DNA of 64,000 nucleotides from NCBI GenBank assembly GCA_963277665.1, contig CAUJRU010000138.1, positions 620,001 through 684,000 on the forward strand, given 5' to 3'. Below, piece by piece: positions 35,621 through 49,229 of the stretch; the stretch's first letter is position 1, and every line of letters starts with the position of its first letter. A model generated the notes under the pieces. The model was not told the DNA's origin. It saw only the letters and a program-made list of their open reading frames with translations, and searched no databases. The translations under genes and the position numbers were made by a program. This DNA is from Viscum album (lineage: Eukaryota; Streptophyta; Magnoliopsida; Santalales; Viscaceae).

Positions 35621-38600
35621 TGTTACCCCCCAAGATTTTGTGAAATTTGTTTTTTTAGATTAAATTATTATCATTGAAATTTTGTATTTTACACAACACT
35701 AAATATATCATTTGTTATATTAAAGATCTATTTTTTTCTAACACAATAACAATTTAATCATGCACTGCATGAAATATAATGGTTATAATTCCCTACATGG
35801 ATCAATGAGGTTATGTTGCATTACACACAAGACGAACATCCCATGATGGCTTGAGTAACATGCATGACTTAGTTTTACTGAAAGAAAATATATTATTAAA
35901 ATATTACATAATATATTAAGACATAACCTATATTTTAGTTAAAAGATATTAATAGCTTTAAAATTCTCAAGAAGACATATGTTTTAGACAAGTATAAAAT
36001 TAATACATTAGTTGCAATGAATATAATAACTAATTGAATATAAATAGAATATTTTTATAGAAAACTATTTCTTATGCTAAAAAATATTGTGATCCACATA
36101 GATAAAACTAATTATAACTAATAAGTGATATTAATGTTACATATTTTTTATATAATAAATAAAATATTTTTTTTCATTCATCCAATAGATTCAATAGGCA
36201 TAAGACAAGAACAAACCTTATTTTACACATAAAAACAAATATTTTTATTAAGGTACTTTTAACTCCTTTTAATGGTGAACCTGCATTAATTATAAATTTG
36301 AGAAAATTTTATAAGTTTACATGTAAAAATATGATTAAATATTTTATTATAATTACAAAAATAAATTTACTATAAAAGTTTCTTATTTTTTTGGTTACGT
36401 TTCCATTTTTAATGAATTGTTCTCAATACTAAAATTTATCACAAAACTAATTTTTTCATATAATTTTTTCATGTATTTAAATTATATTTTATGTTTATTT
36501 ACTGTTTATTTTATTATGATTTAATAAAAAAACAATTTAGTTTATTGTAATTAATTGCACTTTGAAATTGACTATAAAATATTAAAACTTTTGAACATTT
36601 TTACATTAAAAAACTGAATTGTCGTCCCATATGTAGGATTATATTTAAATTAATTTAAACTAACTATGTTTTTTGAATTTTGAAAAGTGGATCTAATATT
36701 TGTATTCATAATAATTTATAATTTATAATTATATCATCTGATATTTTGACCAAAAATATTTTTGATTGTAATTAAAATTAACTACAATGATTAAAGATAA
36801 ATTGAGATTAATATCAGACTAAATTGTATCCTTAAGGACCCAACAGACCAATATTCATTCCTAATATCCATTTTATATATCTAATTTCCCTTATCTTAAC
36901 ATTTATTTTATTGGTACCATTATTTTATCCACTTCCATTTAAAAATCTGTGTGGGGTTTCCCTTTTGGAAAATATCACAAGACTACCACTCATCCTCCGC
37001 AATAATAAGAATCATCTAATCTCACTTAAAGAAACCACTAAATACACTTATTTTCCTCCAAAAAATATTCAACGTGCTCCCTAAAATTCATAAATTCTTC
37101 TTTGAAGACTCCCTCTGGGAATAAATCCTTTCAATGAATACCTTTGTTTCAAACCAAACGGAGTTACCCGATTTAGTGGTAACACCATCCCTCAAACTCC
37201 TTTAATTTATTTTCATTCTCCTCTACATAATATCATCTTATTCTATTATTTTATAAAAAAACTAGTATTAAAAATATTCTAGTATATTGTATACTATTTT
37301 TTCGGCAAACAATTACACACACATTCTTCTAATGAGTAACAAACATACTATTTATGTGTATGACGAACTACCGCCTTACTAAATGATGATTGGCCATTGT
37401 TATGTTAATGCCTCTCATAGTGTCCATTATAATGGAGACACTATTTATATATGTTATATATTATATTTAAACATGCCATTTTGTGTTAATATGATGATTT
37501 TGTTTGAGGAATGTTAGACTATATCCCCCTCAAAGCAATGTGATTCGTTCATAAACTACGTGGAATTTATTACAGATGTATTTAGTTTAATTATTGTATA
37601 TATATGATATAGTAACTATGATAATATATATATATATAAATATATGTATTTTACTTTCTTTCTTTCCACAAAACAATTAAACGGGAATAGCATTCATGCG
37701 TACGTACGACCTACTGTCTTCATTAACTGTGTATTCCATTTCATACTTCTATATTAAATGGATTATTATAAAACACATATAATGGAAATTAATTTTTTTA
37801 AATCAATTTTTACAATATTAAAATAATAATATATGTATAAGTACCACTGATATAACAAATTAATACATATGCAAAAAACAAATAAGATATTACCCGATGT
37901 GAAACCTTAACAAAGAATTACTTACAAGAGGGTAATATAAATCAACAATCAAACCAAATATGGTATTATAATTAATAATATTTATTATTAATAGATTTTA
38001 AATAAATTTATACTTATTATACATGAGTTTTTAATGAGTACAATGAGAGTCAATACACAAGGTAATGGAATTTCATCTCACTCTTTATTTTAATGATATA
38101 TATTCCTTATTAACAACTCACTAATTTTTGTGGTTAATATACTACCCATGAATGTATATTATTTCAAATAATCATAATTTTTTTTTGTTTTTTACAAAAC
38201 CATTTTATGTTCATTTTTTCAGGGGTTTTATGTTTCAATAATTACCAAATCGATAAAGTAATATTGTCTCATTTTTCCTTCTTCAAGACACATGCCATGT
38301 TATATACTAATATTTTTATATGAGGTGTAGGAAATTGTATGGAAATGTTATATTAGGAATATGATTATTTTCCTAATATTTATAGCACCATGTAATTCCA
38401 TTTACCTATATGGGGAGTGTAGATAAAATTTACCATGTCCTAAGATTTTTTGGAAACAATTTTACCATTTATAAAGATTATTTATGATCACGTTTTACAT
38501 GATAAAACAATATGATCCATATTTCAAGAACACTCGTGAAATTACTTCTACATTGTATAGAAATTATGTATTCATTTATTAGATCTATTTTTCCACTCTT

Positions 38601-40285
38601 TGTTACTTCATATAAATAATAATTTGTTTTAAGAAAATATAATACTACCTCTTTTGTTGGGAATAACTATGTGTTTCTTCAAAATAATGTTTTCTAAAAA
38701 GGATTCTAAGAATATTTTACTATTATTCTACTATATTTATATGAATTTTTTAATTTTTACCTCTAAAACAAAATTGGATTTTCTAAATTAGTCTTTTTTT
38801 CTCTTTGAATTTGAAGAACTTTTCTAAAACAACTTCCATGAAAAATCAATATTCTTTTTACCTCGTATGACATGTACATGTTTATACACCATAATTTATT
38901 TGAATCATACATTGTATGTTTAAAAGATAAATTTTAAATAATTTTTTTAAAGGTTATTTCCAAATAAATGGATTTCAAATCATTTTACAAGTTTCCCTAT
39001 GATTTTTCAATGTATGTTTCAATGAAATTAGTTTTGAAAAGGTTTTAAGCCTCCTATACAAGTTATCATAATGTTTTCAATACTTCTTGTAAAAAATTTC
39101 ATATTTATTTTCATAATAATGGTGTTCAATTTTTTTTTACATTTTATGAAGTATTTTTTTATGGATAATGGATAATTTCCTAACGGACTATTTTTTAAAG
39201 ATAATTCATTGTTATTTCCTAACAAGTATTATATTTAGTGGTGTAACATAGGTCGTTCTATGGAAATGATTCATTTTTTCCATTCATATTATTTCATTGA
39301 ATGGTTTACATTTTATTGCATGATTTTTATGAAATCTATTTCTCTTTAATGGGTTATATTTCTATGAAACCTACGTACATTCATTAGTTTTGATTTGAGG
39401 AACTTACTGTGAAACATGTTTCTTCTTCCAAATGTTATGGTATTATTTAATTGTTATGAAACTCATTTCATTTCATGGGTTATGATATGATTGTTTATGA
39501 TTTAGTGGCACATATACATATTCTTTCAATATGTGATGTCTGGGGTATATATTTACATCCAATTCATTGGGTAAATATTTAAATATCCTAAGATAGTCTC
39601 ATATGGTCTTGGGAGTGATCCTTGGATACTATGATGGCCATGGGAGTGAACCATGACTACCATGATGGCATGAGGAAAAACTAATGCTACAAATATGGGA
39701 ATGGGAGTAGACCATGACATTCAATATGTTATGGGGAGTGGACAAACACTAATAATACGGTCTCAGATGCAATGCCTTGGATAATATGGAAATCATATTA
39801 TATAAATATTTTTTTCATAGTCCCATGTTAAATTTCTATGTTATGATTTCATGGATTATATTAATTATTTTTTTATGATTCTTTTATTGTGAACTATTAA
39901 TCATTATGAAATTATTCATGTTTATTATCATTGATATGAAAGTTATGATCTTAAAATGTTATGAACTCGTTCACATACTCTTGTCCTCGGGTTTTTTCTC
40001 ACATTTCTCCTTTGTTTACCCTTACCGAACATCTGATCTCGCCCCTTTTTTGTTTAATACCCCCATGTTATTATGATACAAATTATTTTTCATGTCCCTA
40101 ATACGGGTTCCAGTAAAGGAAAACATATTGTGAGATAATTTAAATAACTTATATACTAGGGTATGGGTTCTATGTTTCCAAAGGCACTAGACTAATACGG
40201 TCTTTGGGTGTCTAGTATTGTAATGCTTTAATTATACTATGAAATTATGTAATGTCTATGTATGTCAGCAATACATTGTTATTGT
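35621..40285 (+). repeat. LTR B of the array family (about 4.7 kb)
   Basis: Opens TGTTACCCCCC, homologous to LTR C (TGTAACACCC, 42,648). Landmarks in order: decayed TATA near 37,000, CCAAACGGAGTTACCCGATT shared with LTR C, modules at about 37,364, 37,517 and 37,706, a 31-bp minisatellite at 39,606-39,760, TTTACCCTTACCGAACATCT at about 40,014, and an AAGGCACTAGACTAATACGG block. It ends at a degraded primer-binding site. It is the best-preserved full-length copy and has no coding sequence. Confidence 0.8.
39606..39760 (+). repeat. 31-bp minisatellite in LTR B, 5 units in phase
   Basis: Five consecutive units of exactly 31 bases built around ATGGGAGTG.ACCATGACTAC. It is at the place where LTRs A and D have 28-bp units. 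Confidence 0.9.
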
Positions 40286-42647
40286 TGGTATGAAAGAATA
40301 TTGTTAGTTAACTGTTGGAAAATAGGATGATAAAACCAATGTGATAACTCTATGTACATGTCTACGGATATGTCGAAGGACAATGAACGATATAAGAAAA
40401 TGTCCTATAATTTTGCTAAAATATAGAGTGAGTGGTTTTCAAGAAATAAATCCAATTATGGATACTAAATTTTGTTTTGCCTCTAGAATTGATTTACATA
40501 GGGGTAAAAACTACCCCAATATTTCAGTCACCTAACTCATGGGTTTTCTAGTACACAAGAATGGGCCTCACATCACACTTTATTTGAATTTCCTGGGGGG
40601 ATATGCTTTGGGAATTCATAAAAATTTCAAAAAACATCATGAATGATTTAAATATAAGTCTTATATGAAAACCTAGGATAACCTAATGTGTAACAGATTA
40701 ATAATGGTTTAATAACATAGTTATCTTTAATTAAATGTTTGTGATTATGTGGTTCCTCACTATAAAAATTATTTCTTATTCAATGCATTATGGTTTTATC
40801 CAACAAAGGGAATTAGAAGGAAAATGATTAATGTTTAATTTTATGGACAATATACTAATAAGAAGTAAAATTTGATGACAACTATTGTGAAGGATGTTTT
40901 GATCATGCCTAATTATTTTTCAAGGAACACGATCAACAATGTGTATCATAACCAACTCCCAGACTCACCATAGAAGATAATGAAGTAGTTCACTGAGATT
41001 TCATGTAAAAAATTCTATGGAGGAAACAATATTTTTATTACTTAATTACCATAATGTTGAATTAATCACCTAAGAGAATGTCTTAGTGCAGAAGGAATGT
41101 TCATTCACTAGTGAAAATAAGGACACAAAGAAAGTAACTATAAATGAGAAATGAAGGTTTCATCTATCCAAATTGATCTTAATATTGGCCTCCCTTTGTC
41201 ATAATCAAAGGTAAAATGATTTATGTGTGGAATAAAAGATCATTATGAAAATATATTTCCTAACAAGAATGCTTATGAAAAGAATAATTAAAATGGTTTG
41301 AATAATTTTTATATTTCTGTTGATGATGAGACTATAGACTAAATGTGAAATGAAATAGGTATTAATTAATTTGATGAGGTATCTTTTTATGTATTGTGGA
41401 TTAAGATTAATAATAAATGTTTCTATGTAGTTGTATTAATGAATTATATTGTATGAATGGTTAAATATTCAAGTGTTGTTCGTTATATGTTTTTTTCTAA
41501 GGATTTACAACAGTTTGTTGAATGTTTCTAATGGATTGGAAATGTGATTTAATTAAAATTAGATATTTTTACTAAGGGAATATAACCCATAATGTGTTCC
41601 ATATTTTATGATAATTTTGTTCGTATATGTATATATTGGATAGGAATAAGTAGATTGGATAGTACTGATAACCTTATTACTAATTAAGGATTTGTTAACA
41701 AGTTGTTTATGTTATCAAGTTTATACCTGTTTTTAAAATTTTATGGATATGTCCAATATGAATTTTAATGAAGAGATATGCATTTTTACAATAAGTTACT
41801 ATGGTAATTATGTTTATTACCATGTTTTGATGTAATATATCATGAAGATATATACATTGTTGAAATTGGGAACCATGAGTTACATTTTTATATATGAGAT
41901 TTCAATGCTAGGATAATTTGTTACATTAATTCAAATGTTTTGGATTTTAATCTTTAGGGATGGTTATATGGTTAACCACATATGTAATGATTATGTAAAT
42001 CAATGGAAGAAGTTTTTGATAGTAAATTATTATGTCACCACATGAGGATTTATGAATATTGGATAACTTAGGATAAAAAACATGATGTTGATTATATCTG
42101 GGGATAGATGGAATAAAATATCATTGATCTCAAGATCTGTTAGTACATTAGGAATGAAAAATTAACCTTTATTTTTTGAAACAATGTGAATTAGATCAAG
42201 GAACTACAATGGGTGAGTTTATCCTAAAAACAAGAAAGTATGTATTTTCATGAAATTTTTTTAAATATTGTAAAAACCATCATGAAACCAAAAAAATTGC
42301 TAGTACCACTGTTTCTGATGAATCTAATGTTCCCTTAGTTCATCATAAGTTTATGGTTTTGTTATTATTTTCTTTCTACTGACCTTGTTCTCTATCACTA
42401 TCCATCAAAAAATTATTTTTATATTTCCATACCATGTAAATGTTTTCACATTACACCTATGTTCTCTCATATGGAAACCTAGTTATATTTTAAATTGTGT
42501 AACCATTATGTTAAAAACATCCCATTTTAAAAGGGAGTTTCAGTGTTCATTTTTATGATGTGGGTTTTTGTGAAAGGTAATATCAAGTATTAATCCTCTA
42601 ATAAAACAAATTAATTTGGTGGATAAATTCATTTTAGGGTTGTATAA
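40286..42647 (+). other. internal region of B-C element (about 2.4 kb)
   Basis: Starts with a degraded primer-binding site TGGTATGAAAGA (40,286-40,297, 9 of 12 to the initiator tRNA-Met site) and ends with TTTTAGGGTTGTATAA, a weak purine tract, before LTR C. It aligns with the A-B internal region. The longest plus frame, 40,341-40,535, has no recognisable domain. I find no gag knuckle, protease, RT or integrase motif in any plus frame, so the family looks non-autonomous or is decayed beyond recognition. Confidence 0.65.
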
Positions 42648-44058
42648 TGTAACACCCAAATATTTTGTAATCTTTTTAAAATTAATTTAATATCTATGAT
42701 ATTTTTTAATTTGACACAACACAAGATATAACTTTTTTAATATTAATGCACTATGTTTGAATAAAAAAATAAAAACTTAATAGAGAACTACATTAAACAT
42801 GAAGGATATATTTCTCTAGAATGAACACTGAGTTTAACTTGTAATACACTGATGACTGACATCCCTCAATAGCATGTGTACCATGGAAGACCATGTTTTA
42901 CCGAACAAAAATATATTATAAAAAATATTTAACATATTAAAACATATCATAGTGGATAGTTAGTGGTTTTGAATAGTATAAAATATCTTATGAAAACCTA
43001 TGGTTTACAAAAGTATAAAATTAATCTAGTGGTTACAATTAATATAAGATCTAATTTGAATATAAATGATATATATTTTACAAAAACTATTTTTATGCTC
43101 ATAATGATGATTATCCTAATAAAAATAATTAATTAAAATGAGTGAGTTATATTAATGTAATGAATATATTATATATTTACTAAAATATTTTTGATATTCA
43201 TCCAATTGATTCGATAGGAATAAGATACGAATAAAACAAATTTTACACATAAAACCCTATATTTTTGTTATAGTACTTTTACAGCCTTTTGATGGAGAAC
43301 CTACTATAAAAATAAATTTTAGAAATATTATAATATTTAATTTTCAAATTAAAAATTAATTTTTAAAGTGATATCTAAAAATTAGGATTGGGTGATTTTT
43401 TTGTATTTTTTGTGAATTTTCATTTTCTAATTAGTAATGAAAAATACTTCTGTTTAACTCAAAACTTATTTTTCATCTAGTTTATTTATATATTTAAAAT
43501 ATGGAATATGTTTGTTAAAATGTATAACTATATTAAAATTTTATCCATAAAACCAATTATTTCATTGGAATCGATTTCACATTGAAATTGACTAAAAAAC
43601 AAAGAAAACATTTAAACAGATTTAAATTAAAACCCTCAATTGTTGTTTCATCTGTGTGGTTATATTTAAATTGACTTCATACATTGATGTGTTGGGAATT
43701 TTAAAAAATGGATTAAATATTTGGAATCATCATAATTTATAATGTCTAATATGGTCAATATAGTTTTGACCAAAAGTATTATTGAATGTAATAAAAATTA
43801 ATTATAATGATTAAGGGTAAATTTAGATTAATAATGGACTAAACCATACCCATAAGGACAAAAAATACATATAAAATTATAAAAATTACATGGAAATATC
43901 TATACCCTATATACTCATAACTCTTCTTTTTACAATTATTGGATCTACTTTCAATAAAAAAATGTGGGGTGTGGTTTCCCTTTTCAAAAATAATACAAGC
44001 GAGCCACTCCTCGATCACTATAAAAGGACTCATCTCCTCCCACATCAATAAAACTCCA
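42648..44058 (+). repeat. LTR C of the array family, U3 part
   Basis: Opens TGTAACACCC after a purine tract and aligns with LTR B (shared CATCCAAT.GATTC.ATAGG.ATAAGA at about 43,200 and 36,180). It carries TATAAAAGG at 44,019-44,027. Interrupted 31 bases after the TATA box by the minus-strand gypsy element; it resumes at 55,677. Confidence 0.8.
44019..44027 (+). promoter_or_regulatory. TATA box of LTR C
   Basis: TATAAAAGG at the same place as in LTR A. The gypsy insertion begins about 32 bases downstream, where transcription would start. Confidence 0.65.
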
Positions 44059-44059
44059 A

Positions 44060-47000
44060 TATCACGACAGAACCCATGTTGTTTATTAACACAAAACTAT
44101 CCCAACCCTGCTTCCATAGGCTAAGGGTGGTGATATTAAGGAAAAGTCACAACAAACTCATGGAGGCCTTTTCTTATGAACCTATTTACGCACAGACCCA
44201 CAGCCAACTCAATGAAAAGGTATAGAGGTAAAAGAAAACATGATACAACATTATAACAAAAAGAAAACCAAATATGCATCATCCTATAAATAGTAAATGA
44301 TTATAATGGTAAACTGAAAGGAAAATTGGATAAAATACACGCCCAACCTGATTACTTCCCTAACCCAACAACAAGTGGAAAAGTAAAATCGCTGAGAGAG
44401 ACAGAATCATATATCCCAAGCTATGACCACTGCACGTAGTCCAAACACCCCATATCCCTAAGCTCCATTGATGTCGTGATCAACCATTCTGTCATCTATA
44501 AAGGAACAACATGTGTTGGAAAATCCCAATCATGGGTGAGTATAAAAATACTCATTAGGATGCCTCAAAGGCCCAAGTGTGTAGAAGAAGATGTAATGAA
44601 GAAAAGAGCAGTAGATAGAGAATGGCACAATAAAAGAGTGTGCAACTCAACTAGACAAGAGAGTTAAGTATGCTTATCCAAACACAATGATCTAGAAACG
44701 ATGATAATATAAACTTCTCATCGAGTCTTCCCAACCTATAGAAGTATAGTAGACTCATCCATCCTTGAGATTCTATACATGGAAAGAACGTGGCATACCA
44801 AATTCATCTTTGCCTCTATTGGAAGGAGAGTAACCAAATCCCAAGATGTGTGTACTGGAAATATTATACAAACATTTATATATTTATTCTTATACAAAAA
44901 AACCCAAATAATACTGTAAGGTGATCTATGTCTCACAACTCCACCCAAGAAAGTGAGTACACAATAGCTCCAGGAGTAACCACCATAGATTTATAGAATC
45001 ACACATGTCTGATCAGAACTACATTTCAATGGGACTCAATCATTGTTCATTAAAACAATCCACTTTGGGTGCCACTTTCTCTCCCTCATGTTATTTATGT
45101 CACATCACAAGGATGAATATTTCTTGAAAATGTGTCCCTATATGTTGAGAGTTAAATGGTACATTAATTAAAATCTCATCACTCTATGACACAATCGATA
45201 GGGCATGAAAATGTTGAGGATCGATTCCCATACCAGCTAGTGGATTCCACTCATTAGCAGGTATTTGTGCCCTATTACATCGAGGGGGATAATCACTCAG
45301 AAGTCGAAGAGGGCTCGATGATCATTCCCAATAGAGGGTATTACCTATAAAAACACCATGGACAATACCCATTTAAAAACCCACTTGAGGGAATCTATGA
45401 ACCTCCATTGGGTAGCACCTCCTAGCTTTGCTATTGGTTATCCCAGAACTACAATTGGGGACCACTTCCCTACCCAGTTGGAGGTAAACCTAGAACTTCC
45501 ATCAGGGAATACTTCCCTTCCAAACTGGAGGTAAACCCAGAATTTCTCTAACTATACCTTGTGGAGGGTACCTCTCAAAGAATCAATGAGGAACTATATC
45601 CATACCAGCTAGATGAGTCCTCTCAGAAAACACCCAACAAAACTATTTTTCCATTCATGATGGTAACTCTTGGAAAATTATAAAGGAACACTGGACATCC
45701 ATGCATGATTGTACCTCTTGGAAAGGCATTGAGGAACACTGGACATCCCTGGTGGATAGTACTTCTCAGAAAAATGTCATTGTAGCCATCAGGAGATACC
45801 TTGAGTATGTGTAACACTCGAAACATCTCGTATCACATCTTTGATAGCACTATAAAGGGAACCATCATGTTCCACGTAAGAAAACACTCAGGATATGCTA
45901 CATGCTAGAAAAAATTTTATGTAGAAAAGAAGGGGATATGAGAGATAGACGATTAGTAAAGTGGTACATAGTGCCTGTGGGGCCCACATGCCATGTGATC
46001 CATCCTCATCACCAGGATGTGTACATTTCCATTCTTGGTAACAAAATATCAAACATGTTCCCCTATGTGTTTCATAGTACTCCCAAAGTATATGGAACAT
46101 ATAGTTAAAAGCTCGACTTGTGCATGATGCTCATCATTGATTTGAATGTCCAAAAACATAATTTTGTGTGCACACCTCCCCAAACTACCCCAGAACATTT
46201 GACCACATCCCATCATACATCTTCACCACTATCACATGACTGGATACTATCCAATGTTATGGTTTCTAATCATATAAAACAGGAAGATCTTCCATTGATA
46301 TTACAATCATGTTTCTACAATTATTGAGATCATAGAAAAATTCTCTACATGTCTGAACTGATCATGCCTCTATGATCCTTGCAGAAAAACAAGTATGATT
46401 TACTATTCATTCACCTTATTTGGAAATCCAATGGAAAAGACGTATGGCATAGAATTATTCTCAAAAAAATTCATGTGGGGTACATTAATCAGTCTCGAAA
46501 CAAAATTTACAGACGAGACCATTGTGATCCTTTGGGAAAGACACATATGATGGACTACTCATTCATCCAAAATTGATAACTACTGAAAACCTTCATTTTT
46601 CAATAACAGGTGTGAACATGACCTCATGTGGCCCAAAACATGACATTGTTTTAAAAACACGAATGTAGTCTTGAAAATTCCACACAAAGACATGGGTTAC
46701 ACCTCAACTAACAACCTGTCAAACCAACATCCTGTTTTGGAGATATATCAGATTCAATAACCCCAAATAATAATAAATATTTTATTATTATGAATCAAAT
46801 TTGTTTCGTAAAAATGGGAAATAAAAAGAAAACATCAAAGTCCCAGCTTAGTCTAAAAAGAACCATCTTAATGAGGGGGATGTGTGGCCATATTTGGGGC
46901 ATCAAACAGATACGTGGTTTAGTAAAAAGGATATTTAAATCCGTATATCTTGAAATGAACTTGTATGGACCATTCTAGTCAGACCGATCGACATGGGTCA

Positions 47001-48373
47001 TCCTGCACCGGTCATCCTGGATCAAACCTCCAGCCAACATCCATGTCGTGTGGCCTGGCTAGCTCCTCGGATGCTCTACCCCATGGCCTTATGTGCCTCG
47101 AGGGCTCTTTCATCCATTTCAACATGGATGACTATGTCTGCACTAATTTCAGTGCCATACTCCCCCACCTCCTCCACTATTCCATGCTCTAGCTCATCGG
47201 GACACTCTGGAACCCACCAGCCTACAACCTTGGATTGTATACCAAGAACCTCATAGCCTTGTCCTCCATTTCTTCATCCTGGTCATGTCTACCATGCCAC
47301 CACGATGTCTCATATCGCAATGCCACCAGGCCTGCCGGCTTCCACGACACCCTCCCCATGTGGCCCATTGCCTCCATGCACCATCTGAAGTCATTATCTA
47401 CAGTGGTGATCCAATTGTTCCTTCCTCAAAATAATGGACTTCATTATTTCACATGATCTTGATCCCATTAGTAGAATAATGAATCATAAAACATGGATTC
47501 TCAACGCCAGCTCCTTATCAACGATTTGTTAGGCCCAACAATAGATAGTGGTTATCCATTATGAACAAGTGAATAATAGGTGATCCAAGGGTTTTAATAA
47601 TAGGTTGATGGTCATTTTTTTCACCCATCGATGGTTCAAGAGAAAAATTATGACAAAAATGAAATGAAACTAATTTCCAATTTAAAATATGAATTTTAAA
47701 TCAAAAGTCTAATAACACCTATGTTATTGGATCTGTTCATCACTGACGATGCACCTGCTGCCATCCTGCTTCGATCAGCTATTATTTTGATTGAGATTTT
47801 CCTCGATCACATGAATAATTGTAGAGAGATATAGAAGAGAGGGATATACTTATTAAAGAGATAATTTATTAGGGCTAACCATAATCCCAAATCCCTAAAT
47901 ATCTATTTATCGGTGTCACTCCTAGAATTTAATCTGAAATTCTTCCATCTCATATTTTTATGGTGCACTTAGGTAAAACGCACCATTCTGAAATCAATGA
48001 CGATATCATATTTTCAATATGATTCCCCATTTTAAGGTTATTTGATTTTTTGTTTGAGATATAATAAATAATCATAATTATTATATTTTTGATTTCCCTT
48101 GGGTTCTCATAGAAGACATGCGCCGAAAAAATTTATGCCCCTCCTCAGGTAAAAATCATGTTCAAACCTCAAATGTGGCCTCATATTACCGATATCAGCT
48201 ACTATTTAATAGATATCTCAGTTCTTTCACATTCATATTATATAATATAATAATTTTTTTGTATAATTTATTCTATGAACAGTGAGCCCTAGAATTGATT
48301 GCCATCTCAGCACATAACTCTTGAATTATATCTAAAATATTTAAAAGTATTAAAAAACAAATTCCCTAAATCA
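44060..48373 (-). repeat. 3' LTR of the 11.6-kb gypsy element (4,314 bp)
   Basis: Aligns with 51,359-55,671 throughout (for example CCAACAACAAGTGGAAA in both). The plus-strand left edge TATCACGAC is a decayed TGTCACGAC; the right edge is CCCTAAATCA next to the purine tract. A G+C-rich patch at 47,000-47,360 gives chance open frames (46,965-47,456) that the other copy at 54,270-54,620 does not keep. Confidence 0.9.
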
Positions 48374-48385
48374 TTCCCCCCTTTA
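48374..48385 (-). promoter_or_regulatory. polypurine tract of the 11.6-kb gypsy element
   Basis: Minus-strand TAAAGGGGGGAA runs directly up to the 3' LTR start TGATTTAGGG. It is the best-preserved purine tract in the window. Confidence 0.85.
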
Positions 48386-48500
48386 CGATTTTCTTCCTAA
48401 AAAAGTAAAACTAGGTAAATAAATCAACATATTGATCTTTTAGTTGGCTCCACCACTCCAATGGGAACTCTTGGGTGTTTCTGTACTGTCACAACATGAG
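48386..48500 (-). pseudogene. pol: gypsy polyprotein tail (after integrase)
   Basis: Next to the purine tract the minus strand reads NTQEFPLEWWSQLKDQYVDL then FYFFRKKIVKGGND. This fits the polyprotein ending found in many plant gypsy elements (E-A-T-W-E...L...F-P...L-E-D-K-V...G-G-N-D). It confirms that the integrase end is retained although its core is not seen. Short and broken by one stop. Confidence 0.65.
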
Positions 48501-48949
48501 ATCCAAGGGGGTGGTCTGACCTTTAATGATTCGCTTCCATCGATAATGTGCGTATGAACATGAACATATGACTCTAGTTGTGTCACATTAGAGGTGATGT
48601 GAACCCACTCTGGCTATTGGGTGGGGGAATGGTGATAGGAAACCTCACCAAATCTTTTCCCAGTCTCAAATATCCTGATGAAACTTGGTGGATAGATTGT
48701 CTCCCATCCAAACCTCTACATCCTATGTCACGTCCAAAAATGTAGTTTGTAGTGGGAAAACTTATTCTGATTCTATTATTTAGACTTTCAATCTTGTGAA
48801 TCACCTAAGTGTATTAGGTCACACCTTATTTCTTAGTCGATTCATCACAACCAATACTATCTTACTTGCATGGGAAGTGAATGAGTCATCACCATCGAAT
48901 AGAGATAACTTCATCCTTGTACTCCATTAGGGTCAACTATAAGGAAGAT
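48501..48949 (-). other. internal region between RNase H and polyprotein tail
   Basis: Less than 0.5 kb where a full integrase would need over 1 kb. The open frame at 48,583-48,804 (minus) has no recognised match. It is the likely site of a deletion in integrase. Confidence 0.5.
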
Positions 48950-49229
48950 TACTTAATTGAAACTCCATACAGATAGAAATCATAGGACATCCAGCTAATG
49001 GAATCTTATACAGTTTTTCATGTTCCTAGAGTATAGACTATCTCGAAGTCATAGTCCTATAGGATGTTCAACCAGTGTTGTCGCATCAGGTTCATGACTC
49101 TCTGGGTGAAGATGTACCTGGGACGTTGCTGGGTAGAACAAACCACAATGTGCTCTCTTAGAAGGTAGCGTCTCCACATTCTCAGAGGGAATGACTACAG
49201 CTTCTAGCACTAGATAGTGTATCATATTA
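48950..49229 (-). pseudogene. pol: gypsy RNase H relic
   Basis: Across frames, minus-strand translation gives IHYLVLEAVVI then MWRRYLLREHIVV, a stretch with YIFTQRVMNLMRQHWLNIL, stop, and DYDFEIVYTLGT. This follows the gypsy RNase H line (T-H-D-L-E-L-A-A-V-V...W-R-H-Y-L...S-L-K-Y-I-F-T-Q-K-E-L-N-x-R-Q-x-R-W-L-E-L...D-Y-D-x-E-I-x-Y-H-P-G-K). At least one frameshift and two stops are present. RT upstream and the integrase core downstream are missing or unrecognisable. Confidence 0.85.

Noticed and set aside
46965..47456. Overlapping plus-strand ORFs in a G+C-rich patch that looked like a gene
   Set aside because: They lie inside the 3' LTR of the minus-strand gypsy element. The aligned patch in the other LTR (54,270-54,620) does not keep the frame, and the protein has no recognisable domain.
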